Positions 45,958 to 55,168 of a DNA stretch of 64,000 bases are shown here, one piece after another; position 1 is the first letter of the stretch, and every line of letters starts with the position of its first letter. Both the position numbers and the translations under genes were made by a program. Source of the DNA: Cellvibrio sp. PSBB006 (GTDB taxonomy: Bacteria > Pseudomonadota > Gammaproteobacteria > Pseudomonadales > Cellvibrionaceae); contig NZ_CP021382.1 of NCBI RefSeq assembly GCF_002162135.1, positions 1,054,001 to 1,118,000 on the forward strand, read 5' to 3'. The notes under the pieces were generated by a model. That model made no database searches, was not told where the DNA came from, and saw only the letters and a list, made by a program, of their open reading frames with translations.

Positions 45958-48828
45958 CTAGAAAGTCGCTGATAAACGAAGAGCAAATTCCGGCTCCTTA
46001 TGATAATTCAAATAGGTGCTGCTTCCTTGACGGTAGCGATAATCTTTGCCAAGAAGATTATCCACCGAAAAGGTAACGGAAGCATTCTCAAAAATTTTCC
46101 TATGAACAGAAAGATGCAGGCTATCTATCGGCGTCTGATACACAGATGGCACATCCAGTGTGCCACTCACAATGTAAAGTTCTTCACCTGAACGTTTATA
46201 AAAAAGCGATGCACCAACATCCTTCTCTCCGTTTTGGTAACGCAGCCCCAGCCCCGTGATGTAGCTTGGCTGTCCCTGTAGAGCCCGCTTTTCATTATCA
46301 GCAAAACTATCCACAGAAACACGAGAGTACAAACGGGCATAGCTACCGCTAACGTTTAGTTCATGAGCGCTCATTTCCAGAACATTGATATCCATTTCAA
46401 TCTCATAACCAAACACTCTGGCCTGAGGAGCATTTTTAAATGTGTAACTGTTAAATGTTGCCCCCGGCACACCAGGGTCCAGAAAAACACCTTCAATCGC
46501 ATTCTCAATGTCTTTATGAAACAGCAATACATGCAGGTTAAGCAAACCTTCCTCACTGTATGACCAATGCATATCGATGTTACTAATATCGGAGGGTTCT
46601 AGCGTTTCATTGCCCCGGATCAATATACGCGTGTCTATCTCTTCATAGTGCAAGGGAAGCAGCTCGCTCATGCCTGGCCACGCCACCGTTTTGCTATATC
46701 CGATGCGAATAGCTTGTCGTTTCCCTATACTGTACTCCGCAGAAAAGGACGGCAGAAGACGGTGTTCGTCATGCAGGCTAACCTTGGATTCCGGTGCATA
46801 ATCCCACAAATCCGCTTCTACCTTGTTGTATTCCTGCCTTATACCTTGAACAAGTTGTAATCTGCCCCACAATGTGATGTCACTCAAAAAATAAAGCGCT
46901 TTATTTTTATTGCGTGCTGCATAGAAACGACCACTTAACCCCTGATCACTCTCCTGCGGCAAAACTTGATCAACCAATAGGAAACCATCTGATAACACAT
47001 CTCCCACGATATACGAAGGAGAAAATATGACCGAAGGATCGGGCTGCTCCAGCAGCGCTCGGTTATCGGTGATATTTCCAACTTCTTCAAAAGAAAACAG
47101 CAAATTACTACCATCCCGCAAACTGCGCAGCTGCTCAAAACCCAGCTTTACCTCACCCGCTCCATATTGATTGTCAAAATGTTTTATAAATTGGCCACTG
47201 CTATTCAGGCTATCTTCTCTCATATCGAGCCATTTTATCTGTAACTGATCAAAACCCAGTCCGGCTTGATAGGACCGAGACTCCAATCGATTGTAGCGAT
47301 AAGACATGTTATAGGGTTGATAAAATTCAGATTGTGCGGATGATAATTGCCATAGAAAAGAAAGCTCATCGAAGTAGGATATTTCATGCTTTCCATAAAC
47401 CTGTTGAAATAATAATTCGAGTTCGGTCCAATGGAATAAGCTTCGTTGTTGATACTGCCCGGATTCACTCCCAAGTGTATTCAGTAGCGCTGACTCAATC
47501 CGTTCGGTGTAGCTTGTCGACTGGCGCAGCCATAAAATATTCGTTCCCAGATGATGGGTATCCAAAACACTCAAACCGCCAGCAACCAGAGCATTCACAT
47601 CAATCGTATTTTCTACCCGTTCATGTTTCGATGTCCGAGAGGGATAAAGAATCGGCTGCTCTTCATCCAGACTGCGCCCATAGAGTTGGGAATCCAGATC
47701 AAGGTTTTGCCACATGTTCTTATACCCTATTGATCCCGTAACTCCCCACTTAATATCATCAGCCTGCCATGAGTGCGCGCCATTCAGATTTAAAAAAAGA
47801 TTGTCTCCCGTTTCCCCCTTGTAAATGCCAAAGAGACCGGGGACTGACTCACCCGCCGCTTTACGCCTATGAGCCGCAAGGGATGACACTCCACCTTGCG
47901 TGGCGCTTTCCCGCAGAATATCCGGCAACGCTCTCGCACCATCGTCACGCCCCAGCCAATCTGAATCACCTTGGTAGCTCCTGATGCTGTCCTGCCGTGT
48001 GACGCCTTCGTGATAGCCAACCCCGATCATCGCGTTTGCAAAACTCCGATCCGGTATTCGCAGAGTCTCAATATTAACCATGCCCGCCGTTGAGTTTCCT
48101 GGCGCATCCGCATAAACCGATTTACGCAGGTCAACATGATTTAAAATACTGACGGGAAATATATCCATCGGCACACTGGTATGCGATGGCCCCAGCCCGG
48201 GAATAACACCACCATTAATCCTGACCGCCTGATAGCGCCCTTTCATGCCGCGAATAATCATGTAACGTTCCTGCTCCAACTTTACGCCAGAGGCCATCTC
48301 CAATGCAGACGCAAGATCAGTAATCCCCATCATGACAACATCATCGTATTTGATCACCACGTCAGGCTCGCCGCGATAATGGTTTTGCGGAGAAGCCGCT
48401 TGCTCTGATTGACGCATATGGCCATACACGAGAACTTCTGAATCACTTTGCGACATTGTGTTTACAGAATCCGAGTGTGGAATTAGCGGCATGGGCGCAA
48501 CGATAGAGCGAGGCTTGAAGACCACCAGCGTATCCCCGATAAGCCGGTACGATAACCCCGTATTTGCAAGCAAAGCCTTGATCCATAAATCAAGTGTTTC
48601 ACAACCTGCCAAAGCGGCGATTCGAGACGGCTCCACCTGCGTGGGATCAATGACAAGATGATAAGAAAATGTATCGGAAAGCTGCTCAAGTGCTTTCACA
48701 AGATCACTTGCAGGAAAAGACATGGATTTTGCGGGAGGGACACAGGGTTCGGCGCTGACAGCTTCACCACCGATGATTAGCACGAGTAATAGCAGCCAGC
48801 GAAAACGGATATTTCGATACATGATCAC
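45958..48828 (-). CDS. TonB-dependent receptor with STN signalling domain (WGG-associated subfamily)
   Basis: 956 residues. Signal peptide (to about A-V-S-A, 26), then an STN domain (35-105: F-P-A-S-D-L-V-K-A-L-E-Q-L) of the FecA type that signals to FecR. The plug contains M-I-I-R-G-M-K-G-R-Y (190-199), V-P-M-D-I-F-P (219-225) and D-W-L-G-R-D-D-G-A-R-A-L-P-D (290-303), the shared subfamily motifs. Ends L-R-L-S-A-T-F. The convergent sigma/FecR pair is the likely control unit. It lies downstream of the WGG protein gene, separated by a terminator. Confidence 0.93.
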   Translation of the reverse strand: MIMYRNIRFRWLLLLVLIIGGEAVSAEPCVPPAKSMSFPASDLVKALEQLSDTFSYHLVIDPTQVEPSRIAALAGCETLDLWIKALLANTGLSYRLIGDTLVVFKPRSIVAPMPLIPHSDSVNTMSQSDSEVLVYGHMRQSEQAASPQNHYRGEPDVVIKYDDVVMMGITDLASALEMASGVKLEQERYMIIRGMKGRYQAVRINGGVIPGLGPSHTSVPMDIFPVSILNHVDLRKSVYADAPGNSTAGMVNIETLRIPDRSFANAMIGVGYHEGVTRQDSIRSYQGDSDWLGRDDGARALPDILRESATQGGVSSLAAHRRKAAGESVPGLFGIYKGETGDNLFLNLNGAHSWQADDIKWGVTGSIGYKNMWQNLDLDSQLYGRSLDEEQPILYPSRTSKHERVENTIDVNALVAGGLSVLDTHHLGTNILWLRQSTSYTERIESALLNTLGSESGQYQQRSLFHWTELELLFQQVYGKHEISYFDELSFLWQLSSAQSEFYQPYNMSYRYNRLESRSYQAGLGFDQLQIKWLDMREDSLNSSGQFIKHFDNQYGAGEVKLGFEQLRSLRDGSNLLFSFEEVGNITDNRALLEQPDPSVIFSPSYIVGDVLSDGFLLVDQVLPQESDQGLSGRFYAARNKNKALYFLSDITLWGRLQLVQGIRQEYNKVEADLWDYAPESKVSLHDEHRLLPSFSAEYSIGKRQAIRIGYSKTVAWPGMSELLPLHYEEIDTRILIRGNETLEPSDISNIDMHWSYSEEGLLNLHVLLFHKDIENAIEGVFLDPGVPGATFNSYTFKNAPQARVFGYEIEMDINVLEMSAHELNVSGSYARLYSRVSVDSFADNEKRALQGQPSYITGLGLRYQNGEKDVGASLFYKRSGEELYIVSGTLDVPSVYQTPIDSLHLSVHRKIFENASVTFSVDNLLGKDYRYRQGSSTYLNYHKEPEFALRLSATF

Positions 48829-48918
48829 ATCAATCCGATCGCGCTAAAACATTCGAAAATTACGAAGCTAACATCTTCTCAACACAAGGTTACAGATATG
48901 TGTCGCTAGAAATAAAAA

Positions 48919-48937
48919 GCGCAGGCTCGGCCTGCGC
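48919..48937 (-). terminator. Terminator between WGG protein and STN receptor genes
   Basis: GCGCAGGC-TCG-GCCTGCGC; on the minus strand it is followed by TTTTTATT. It would end most of the WGG-protein message before the receptor gene starts at 48828. Confidence 0.88.
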
Positions 48938-48986
48938 AAAACTACCACCGTGTGAATTCCGTTATCTTATATTCCAGGGCTATAAA

Positions 48987-50276
48987 TTAATTACAACCTG
49001 GGTTGCCTTGAGCTGTGGTCCAGAATGACGCTGATGTGAAACCGGTAGCTGAGGTATTAGACGCAGGAAGCAAACCGGTAGAGTTGGAGCAGCCATACTC
49101 AATCAGAGAAAAATCAGATGTCGTTACTTGATGGTAAGTACCGGCAACGTTACAGGCAATACCACTGTAACCGGAGATAACCACATTGCTCAGACTTGCA
49201 TCTGTACCTTCTTTAAAGCTAAAGGGAGAGTCGGCTGTACCGGAAAGCAAGGTTACCGATGCATTGGTAACGGTACCATGTGCACGCGGTGGTGCATCCG
49301 GATCATTCGGGTTGCTAGCCAGCTCAAAGGCATGGTCTGCACCACTCTTCTGGATAATTTGAACATTTTGGAGATTACCGGTATAGCCATGATCCCAGTC
49401 AACGCTGTCATCTTTATGGCAGGTTAGCCACAAGTTACTGACATCGACATCGCCACCAAAGAATTCAATACCATCATCCAGATTGTCATGGATGTGAACA
49501 TTGTTGATGGAGGTAGTATCGTTAACGGCATAGAGAGTCAAACCGTTAATTTCGTCGCCGCTGTTGCTGTTTGGGTCCGGATCACCATCGGTGTCCACAT
49601 CAACCACACTGCCACCTTCGGTGATAACCACATAATTCAAAGTACCACTACTCATGTTGGTATCAGCACCACCGCCAAAGTAGTAGGTACCAGCACTGAT
49701 GCCTTCCATGGTGCAATTAGCACTTACATAACCACTGTTACACTGGTTGCTGACACCGAAGCCAGACAGAATTACACCACCCCATTCACCTTGACCGGAA
49801 AAGCCGTTATCTAAAGATGAGAAAATAATTGGCTTGATAACTTGCTCTACCTCATCCCAACCGTTTGCAGTCAATTTAGTTCCGCGCGTCATTACCAAAG
49901 CAGAGTTTTCGATTGCACCAGCAACCTTTGCGCCAGCTCCGATCACGATTTCTGTTTTGTCTACGCCGGCAGGAGTAGCTGTAGCTGATTGTCCATTACC
50001 AACTGTAACAACCTGAGGAAGTACCCACAAGATGGGCGTGGTTGAACCAGCGAAGGGCACAGTTACAGGCAGCTCAATGGTATTATTACCCACCGCAATA
50101 TTGCTAGGCAATTGGCAATAACGGTAGGTACTACCATTCCAAGGATACGCAGGATTAATCAACGTTCCGTTTCCATTACAAGCAGGATGCAACCCCAGAG
50201 TAACCACAGCTGCATTAGAAAATGAAGCACCCAGAGCCATAGCTAAAAAACCAGCAGATAACATTAACTTTTTCAT
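48987..50276 (-). CDS. Exported WGG-type beta-helix-like protein, no lipid anchor
   Basis: 429 residues from ATG 50276 (strong GGAG seven bases upstream; the ATG at 50288 is less likely). Ordinary signal peptide (F-S-N-A-A, about 22-23) without lipobox. The same family as 17860: G-E-W-G-G-V-I-L-S-G-F-G-V-S-N-Q-C (WGG at 165-167), D-D-G-I-E-F-F-G-G-D-V-D and K-D-D-S-V-D-W-D-H-G-Y-T-G. It begins with a separate 100-residue segment containing paired cysteines and lacks the C-terminal G-A-V...G-W motif. Predicted periplasmic or secreted partner for the receptor at 45958. Function unknown. Confidence 0.82.
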   Translation of the reverse strand: MKKLMLSAGFLAMALGASFSNAAVVTLGLHPACNGNGTLINPAYPWNGSTYRYCQLPSNIAVGNNTIELPVTVPFAGSTTPILWVLPQVVTVGNGQSATATPAGVDKTEIVIGAGAKVAGAIENSALVMTRGTKLTANGWDEVEQVIKPIIFSSLDNGFSGQGEWGGVILSGFGVSNQCNSGYVSANCTMEGISAGTYYFGGGADTNMSSGTLNYVVITEGGSVVDVDTDGDPDPNSNSGDEINGLTLYAVNDTTSINNVHIHDNLDDGIEFFGGDVDVSNLWLTCHKDDSVDWDHGYTGNLQNVQIIQKSGADHAFELASNPNDPDAPPRAHGTVTNASVTLLSGTADSPFSFKEGTDASLSNVVISGYSGIACNVAGTYHQVTTSDFSLIEYGCSNSTGLLPASNTSATGFTSASFWTTAQGNPGCN

Positions 50277-50843
50277 AACAAACTCCATTCGTTAAACAGG
50301 AATCCCGGTGTATTAACAACCAGATTACGTTCAGCCAATTTATTTTTTTTTGACGATCGTAACCTGATTATTCCGGGCGATAAGTTAACAACATTTATCA
50401 GCAGCGAGTTCGAATATTAATTAGTAAATCAACACAAAAACCAAGCTGCTGCATCCGGCCTTGACCAGACAAATTTATACTGACCTTGGTGTATGACAAA
50501 TTCGCTTCAAAGGCCCGCTGGGCTTAGACTCTTATGGCGAGCGAAAGACTTACAACCAAAACAGAAACGATTAATAATTAATCTAACGGTCATACTAAAA
50601 AAATCGTTTCAAAAAATTCATCGTGTTTTACGATTTATGAACAATAGAATAAGTATTTAATCATTTTTGGAATGATCCAATGGTTACTGGGATAAAAATG
50701 ATATTGTGTAGGATATTACTATACGAACTTATTTCGGTTTATTTTTCATTGTAATTTCTATACTTATAAAAAAATCCAGCTAGCTTTCACTAGCTGGATT
50801 TTAATCAGCGCGCTATCAAAAAGTAATCTTTATATATAGCGAG
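50277..50843. other. 567-base intergenic region, AT-rich
   Basis: No gene seen. The right part carries the terminator of the large lipoprotein gene (50771-50802); the left part must contain the promoter of the WGG protein gene. Long A/T runs and no RNA-gene signature noted. Confidence 0.5.
50771..50802 (-). terminator. Terminator of the large lipoprotein gene
   Basis: AAAATCCAGCTAG-CTTTCA-CTAGCTGGATTTT, a 13-pair stem with a T-rich run on the minus strand, 41 bases after the stop. Confidence 0.92.
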
Positions 50844-53800
50844 TTAATCGCTAATGACACCTCCATGCTCCTGCAGCAACAAGTAATCCTGACTACCCAA
50901 ATAATCAGTTTGCTGAATAAAATCAGCATCGACAGTAGTGGAGGACGAATAATCTAAAGGTTTTCCACCTACAGACGCAATAGCTTCGCGAGGCATAAAC
51001 GCAGCTCCCCAACCAGTAATAATTTTCAGTGCTTCTATGTCCTGATATAAACTGGGGAATACTTGATAACTAGTTGACGAAAAAACATAATCAGCAAAGG
51101 TGAGTATGGAAGATTTTTCGTCCAACGCGACGGCAGCATCAAATTCCAGGTCATCTGCAAGGTGAGTACAAGAGCTAGCCACCTGTCCAAAGACGATATC
51201 GGTCCCCACCAAAGCTGCACTGGTCTCATCCGTGGTGAAACAATAGAAAGGAGAGTACGCACCCCATTGGGTATAACTCGTACTGGCTCCAATGACAGAG
51301 TTGTATAAATATAGGCCTGAGCCATCGACGAGCTGTATCGCTGCTCGTTCCACTTGCCCCATGCCCCATGTAACAAAATCTGTGTAGTCTATCGAAATGT
51401 TCGACAAAGTGGGCTTGGAGCGAGGCAAGCGGTCTTCTTCTCCTGATGCCCCGTTATAGCCAGCAATCAACGGGGCCGAGTCAGGCTCAATGGACATAAA
51501 ACCTTGTATGAACAAGTGGTGAAGCGTACCTTGATAACCGTGGTTCCAGGAAATTACAGCGCCTTCAGCTGTTGGTTCTGTGTTTAACAACTGCATGTGA
51601 CCAATATTCACTGCGCCACCATCGAATCGAACTTTCTCATACTGCACAGTACCATTGCTCGTGAAGAACTTCATAAACTCTATCGAGCCGCCCTGCCCCA
51701 CACTGTTGAGTTCGAGTCTGCCACCGCCCATATTTAAGTGCTTTATTAAAAGGTTGGCGTGACTGTTGTCGTAACCACCGTGATAGCCGTACTCACCTTT
51801 GATATTACAGATCTGGCTGCCAGCTTCAGCGGTGTCCGCCTCAGGGCATTGGTTGTTACGCCCAAAGCCATCAACAATCAGCCCCACCCAATCTTGACCT
51901 GCGGAGGTAATCGGTGCGACCGCCGTAGAGCCGATGACATCTAAAGAATGCTGAGAAAAAAGGGAGCCGCCCTGCCGGCCGATAAAGTTGACCGGGCCAG
52001 TCTCGTTGAGATCACGCAAGGCGGCATAATGCGGTCCACCTTGCAAATCGAGCGCTCCACCTCGCGTGATATGTAAACCGCCGTTGGCGGTAGACATCAC
52101 AATGGTGGCGGGGTCAATTGTCAACACCACCGGATCATCTTTCATGGCTTGCACTTGCGCCAGATCGGTCAATTCCAGGTGGCCTTCACCGATGTGTACC
52201 ATGCCGTTAAGCAACCAAACTGTCGGGAGTGGCGTGAGCAGATTTTCTTCCGTGGTAAGTGTATTGTTATAAGCCCCCGCCTTGCGACGTCCAGCTTCAA
52301 TAGCCTCGCGATCTGTTCCGGTGTAATTCGTTAAATGAAAATCTTCCGTCACCGTGCCGCGCAAACTGCACACCTTGTGATGCAACGTAATGTTGCCACC
52401 CAACTCATTGGAAAATTGAGTATAGGTAAAAGAAAAATCTGCGGTATCTTCCAACACACCTTTGTAATCACATTCTGCTGCCAATTCTACAAAGACAGAA
52501 TCACTCCACCCGGCGAACCAGGTATCGTTGGAATCTCTAACCGCACCCATATAATCACTGGTTAATTCCAAATATGATGCAGCCTGGCCTAACAACGCGG
52601 CATCAATAATAATGCCTGCGGGTACATCTCCTCCCGCTGCAATGAATTGGCTATCCAGTACCGCTGGTACTTCATAAACCCCGCTGGATTGTTGGGTGTA
52701 AAAGCCATAATCCTCACCGGCATCTTCTGCATCACTGGCGAGTGTCGCCGCGCAATCAAGCACAACATTGCCGAAATGAATACCTTGCGGCGCACTGGAT
52801 TGCAATGCGGCAGTTGCGGGGTCGTCAATGTCAAGACAAGAGGGAAAGCCAGTCACTACTGAGTTATAAAGCAACAGTCCCGAACCTTGCTCCAGTAAGA
52901 TAGCGCTTTGACTTTCATCACCGCCCACCATGGTGATATTTGCAAATACCGGACGCGAGCGTGGGCTGGCATCATGATCTGCAGTATTGTTCTGGCCGCG
53001 CAGGGCGTGCCCTTTGCTGTTATCACTTGCTTGCAAGACCGCATACTGAAGCGTGCCGGTGTAGCCTTGACTCCAATTGATCTGGTCCCCGACAACATCG
53101 GCCATAACCAGATTTTTTATATTAATGGCACCGCCGGTAATCGCTAAACCGCCCGCCGCAGAGCCGGTAATATCCAGATGATTTATTTGACTGGCTGCAT
53201 TCACCTGATTGAGTGTCAACGCTGGTGAGTTTGCTCCAGCTTCCATTATGCGTAGATAACTGACGTCTACCAACGACTGTTGCGCTAACTCGCACAATGC
53301 TGATGTGTTACAGGTGTCCGCGATGCCGTTAATGGTAATTCCGCCCCATTCGCCAGCACCATCCAATCCTGTATCTATCGAGGAAATAGTGGCTGGGGAA
53401 TTACGCGAGCCGCGTACGCGCAACGTCACACCGGGATTTACCACTAGTGATGCACCTTCCCGCGCAACAATTTTTGATTGGCCATTTATGACCAGTTTTT
53501 GTGGTGAACTTAACTGTTCCAGTTGCTGCTCCTGGCTTAAGCCAGAAAAACTTTCTCCAAAGGTGACGTTACCTTTAAGCGCCCATGCGATAAGCACATC
53601 GTTAATATCATCATCAAAGGTAAAATTGTTAGTGATCACACCGCCCAATTCACAAATCTGGTAGGTTGCCGAACCGAATTGGACGGTTTCATCCAGCAGT
53701 GTGCCCACACCAAAACAGGCATCGTAATAAAGCCCGAATTCGTATCCCGCCACGACTCTCACATTACCTGACGCACCACCAGGAAAACCGTCGGTCAATA

Positions 53801-55061
53801 CAATGGATGGATCTCCGAGCGCTAGCATGGGCGTTAAATCAGGATCATCTTCATAATAATTGGTGGCGCTTGCAATAATCTGGGCCGCGTAATTAATACC
53901 ATCTGCAGCCGGCGCTCCCGATTGCCCACAGAAAAAGACACTGTTGCTGATTTGTGTATCAGTAGCCGAAGCGTCAGCTTGCAAGCACGAGTTAAATCCC
54001 TGAATCACGACATTAGAAAGCTGATGGCCACCTGACAATTCAATGGCCGTACCCGCCGTTAAGCCTTTATCAACCAGTGTGATATTTGTAAGCTCAATTA
54101 CGTTCGAATCCGCATCGCCAAGTTCACCTTTAAGCGCCGCGTAATCTGCACTGGAATGAAAAATAATGCTGTCGGCAATAGAACCACTAAACCCATTTTT
54201 CCAGACCATAGCGTGACCAGCATTCTCCATCGCCACACTGGACACACGGCCATTACCACCATTCAACTCAAGACCATGGGTTCCGCTATAGAAGACCCCA
54301 CTGGGGAAATTGATTTGCGATTGTAGAGGCGCATTGATCACAACGGCAGCCTCTGGTTGAGGCTTGCCTGAGACAGTCCCACCCGCTTCGGCGACAGCGC
54401 CTTGGAAGCCCATTGGGCTACGCGTTGATTCCAGCAGGTAGTTTTCGCTTTCCTCTTTCGATAAACCACCGTAATAACCCCAAGGACCTTCAATATTGCA
54501 TAACTTATCGGCGCTTGTATCGGCCGGGCAGTCCGGGTGGTAGCCCCAGGCATTCACAACAACGCCACCCCACTCTCCACCACCGACTTGATCATCATCA
54601 ATTGAGCGGATAGTGGTATTGGAATTGACGACACCGTTGCGGTGAACGATGACCAAGGTATTTTCTCGGGCATATAAGTTTACGTTGTCGCCGCCGAGGC
54701 GAGTAACTGGCTCCTCTTCAAGTTCAGCCAATGTCGCGTAGCGTTTGCTTTCGCCTATTTCGTATGTGCCATCCAGCACCCAGGCCAGAGGTTGGTATTG
54801 ATGGGATGTCTTCAAACGGATATCCAAAACGTTCTCGGGAAGTTCTGTGTCAAGAAGGCAAGCCTGGGTTTCAACACCGTTGATTATCACAGCTTCCGTC
54901 GGCGTTCCAACAACTCCAACGGTAGGCAATTCGCACTGCTCTAACGAAACATCGAAAGGCGGGTCTTGCGCCAGCTCATTGGAAACATCACCCCCGCCAC
55001 ATGCTGCCAACAGCAGCGTCATACTTAGCCCCAGTAGGTTCCGTTTGAAAGACTTGCCCAT
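50844..55061 (-). CDS. Giant lipoprotein with three WGG beta-helix-like units
   Basis: 1,405 residues from ATG 55061 (GGAG eight bases upstream); an ATG at 55100 with AGGTG also fits and would lengthen the n-region. Lipobox L-A-A-C (C21) followed by G. Three successive units each contain a WGG-type motif (about residues 163, 572 and, as D-W-V-G, 1057), a G-Y/F-x-G strand run and a closing D-Y-(M/L)-G motif, each introduced by a Cys-containing cap. The single-unit relatives are 429 and 560 residues, so this looks like an internal triplication by fusion. Lipid-anchored partner of the receptor encoded just upstream (58465-55169). Function unknown. Confidence 0.85.
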   Translation of the reverse strand: MGKSFKRNLLGLSMTLLLAACGGGDVSNELAQDPPFDVSLEQCELPTVGVVGTPTEAVIINGVETQACLLDTELPENVLDIRLKTSHQYQPLAWVLDGTYEIGESKRYATLAELEEEPVTRLGGDNVNLYARENTLVIVHRNGVVNSNTTIRSIDDDQVGGGEWGGVVVNAWGYHPDCPADTSADKLCNIEGPWGYYGGLSKEESENYLLESTRSPMGFQGAVAEAGGTVSGKPQPEAAVVINAPLQSQINFPSGVFYSGTHGLELNGGNGRVSSVAMENAGHAMVWKNGFSGSIADSIIFHSSADYAALKGELGDADSNVIELTNITLVDKGLTAGTAIELSGGHQLSNVVIQGFNSCLQADASATDTQISNSVFFCGQSGAPAADGINYAAQIIASATNYYEDDPDLTPMLALGDPSIVLTDGFPGGASGNVRVVAGYEFGLYYDACFGVGTLLDETVQFGSATYQICELGGVITNNFTFDDDINDVLIAWALKGNVTFGESFSGLSQEQQLEQLSSPQKLVINGQSKIVAREGASLVVNPGVTLRVRGSRNSPATISSIDTGLDGAGEWGGITINGIADTCNTSALCELAQQSLVDVSYLRIMEAGANSPALTLNQVNAASQINHLDITGSAAGGLAITGGAINIKNLVMADVVGDQINWSQGYTGTLQYAVLQASDNSKGHALRGQNNTADHDASPRSRPVFANITMVGGDESQSAILLEQGSGLLLYNSVVTGFPSCLDIDDPATAALQSSAPQGIHFGNVVLDCAATLASDAEDAGEDYGFYTQQSSGVYEVPAVLDSQFIAAGGDVPAGIIIDAALLGQAASYLELTSDYMGAVRDSNDTWFAGWSDSVFVELAAECDYKGVLEDTADFSFTYTQFSNELGGNITLHHKVCSLRGTVTEDFHLTNYTGTDREAIEAGRRKAGAYNNTLTTEENLLTPLPTVWLLNGMVHIGEGHLELTDLAQVQAMKDDPVVLTIDPATIVMSTANGGLHITRGGALDLQGGPHYAALRDLNETGPVNFIGRQGGSLFSQHSLDVIGSTAVAPITSAGQDWVGLIVDGFGRNNQCPEADTAEAGSQICNIKGEYGYHGGYDNSHANLLIKHLNMGGGRLELNSVGQGGSIEFMKFFTSNGTVQYEKVRFDGGAVNIGHMQLLNTEPTAEGAVISWNHGYQGTLHHLFIQGFMSIEPDSAPLIAGYNGASGEEDRLPRSKPTLSNISIDYTDFVTWGMGQVERAAIQLVDGSGLYLYNSVIGASTSYTQWGAYSPFYCFTTDETSAALVGTDIVFGQVASSCTHLADDLEFDAAVALDEKSSILTFADYVFSSTSYQVFPSLYQDIEALKIITGWGAAFMPREAIASVGGKPLDYSSSTTVDADFIQQTDYLGSQDYLLLQEHGGVISD

Positions 55062-55168
55062 GTATAACTCCGAAGCCATACAAGATTTTGGGATGTTCAT
55101 AGTCACACCTTTACAATTGATAAATGTCAGCGGCACTTGTATGCGCCAAAGGTTTAATGCCGTGCTAT

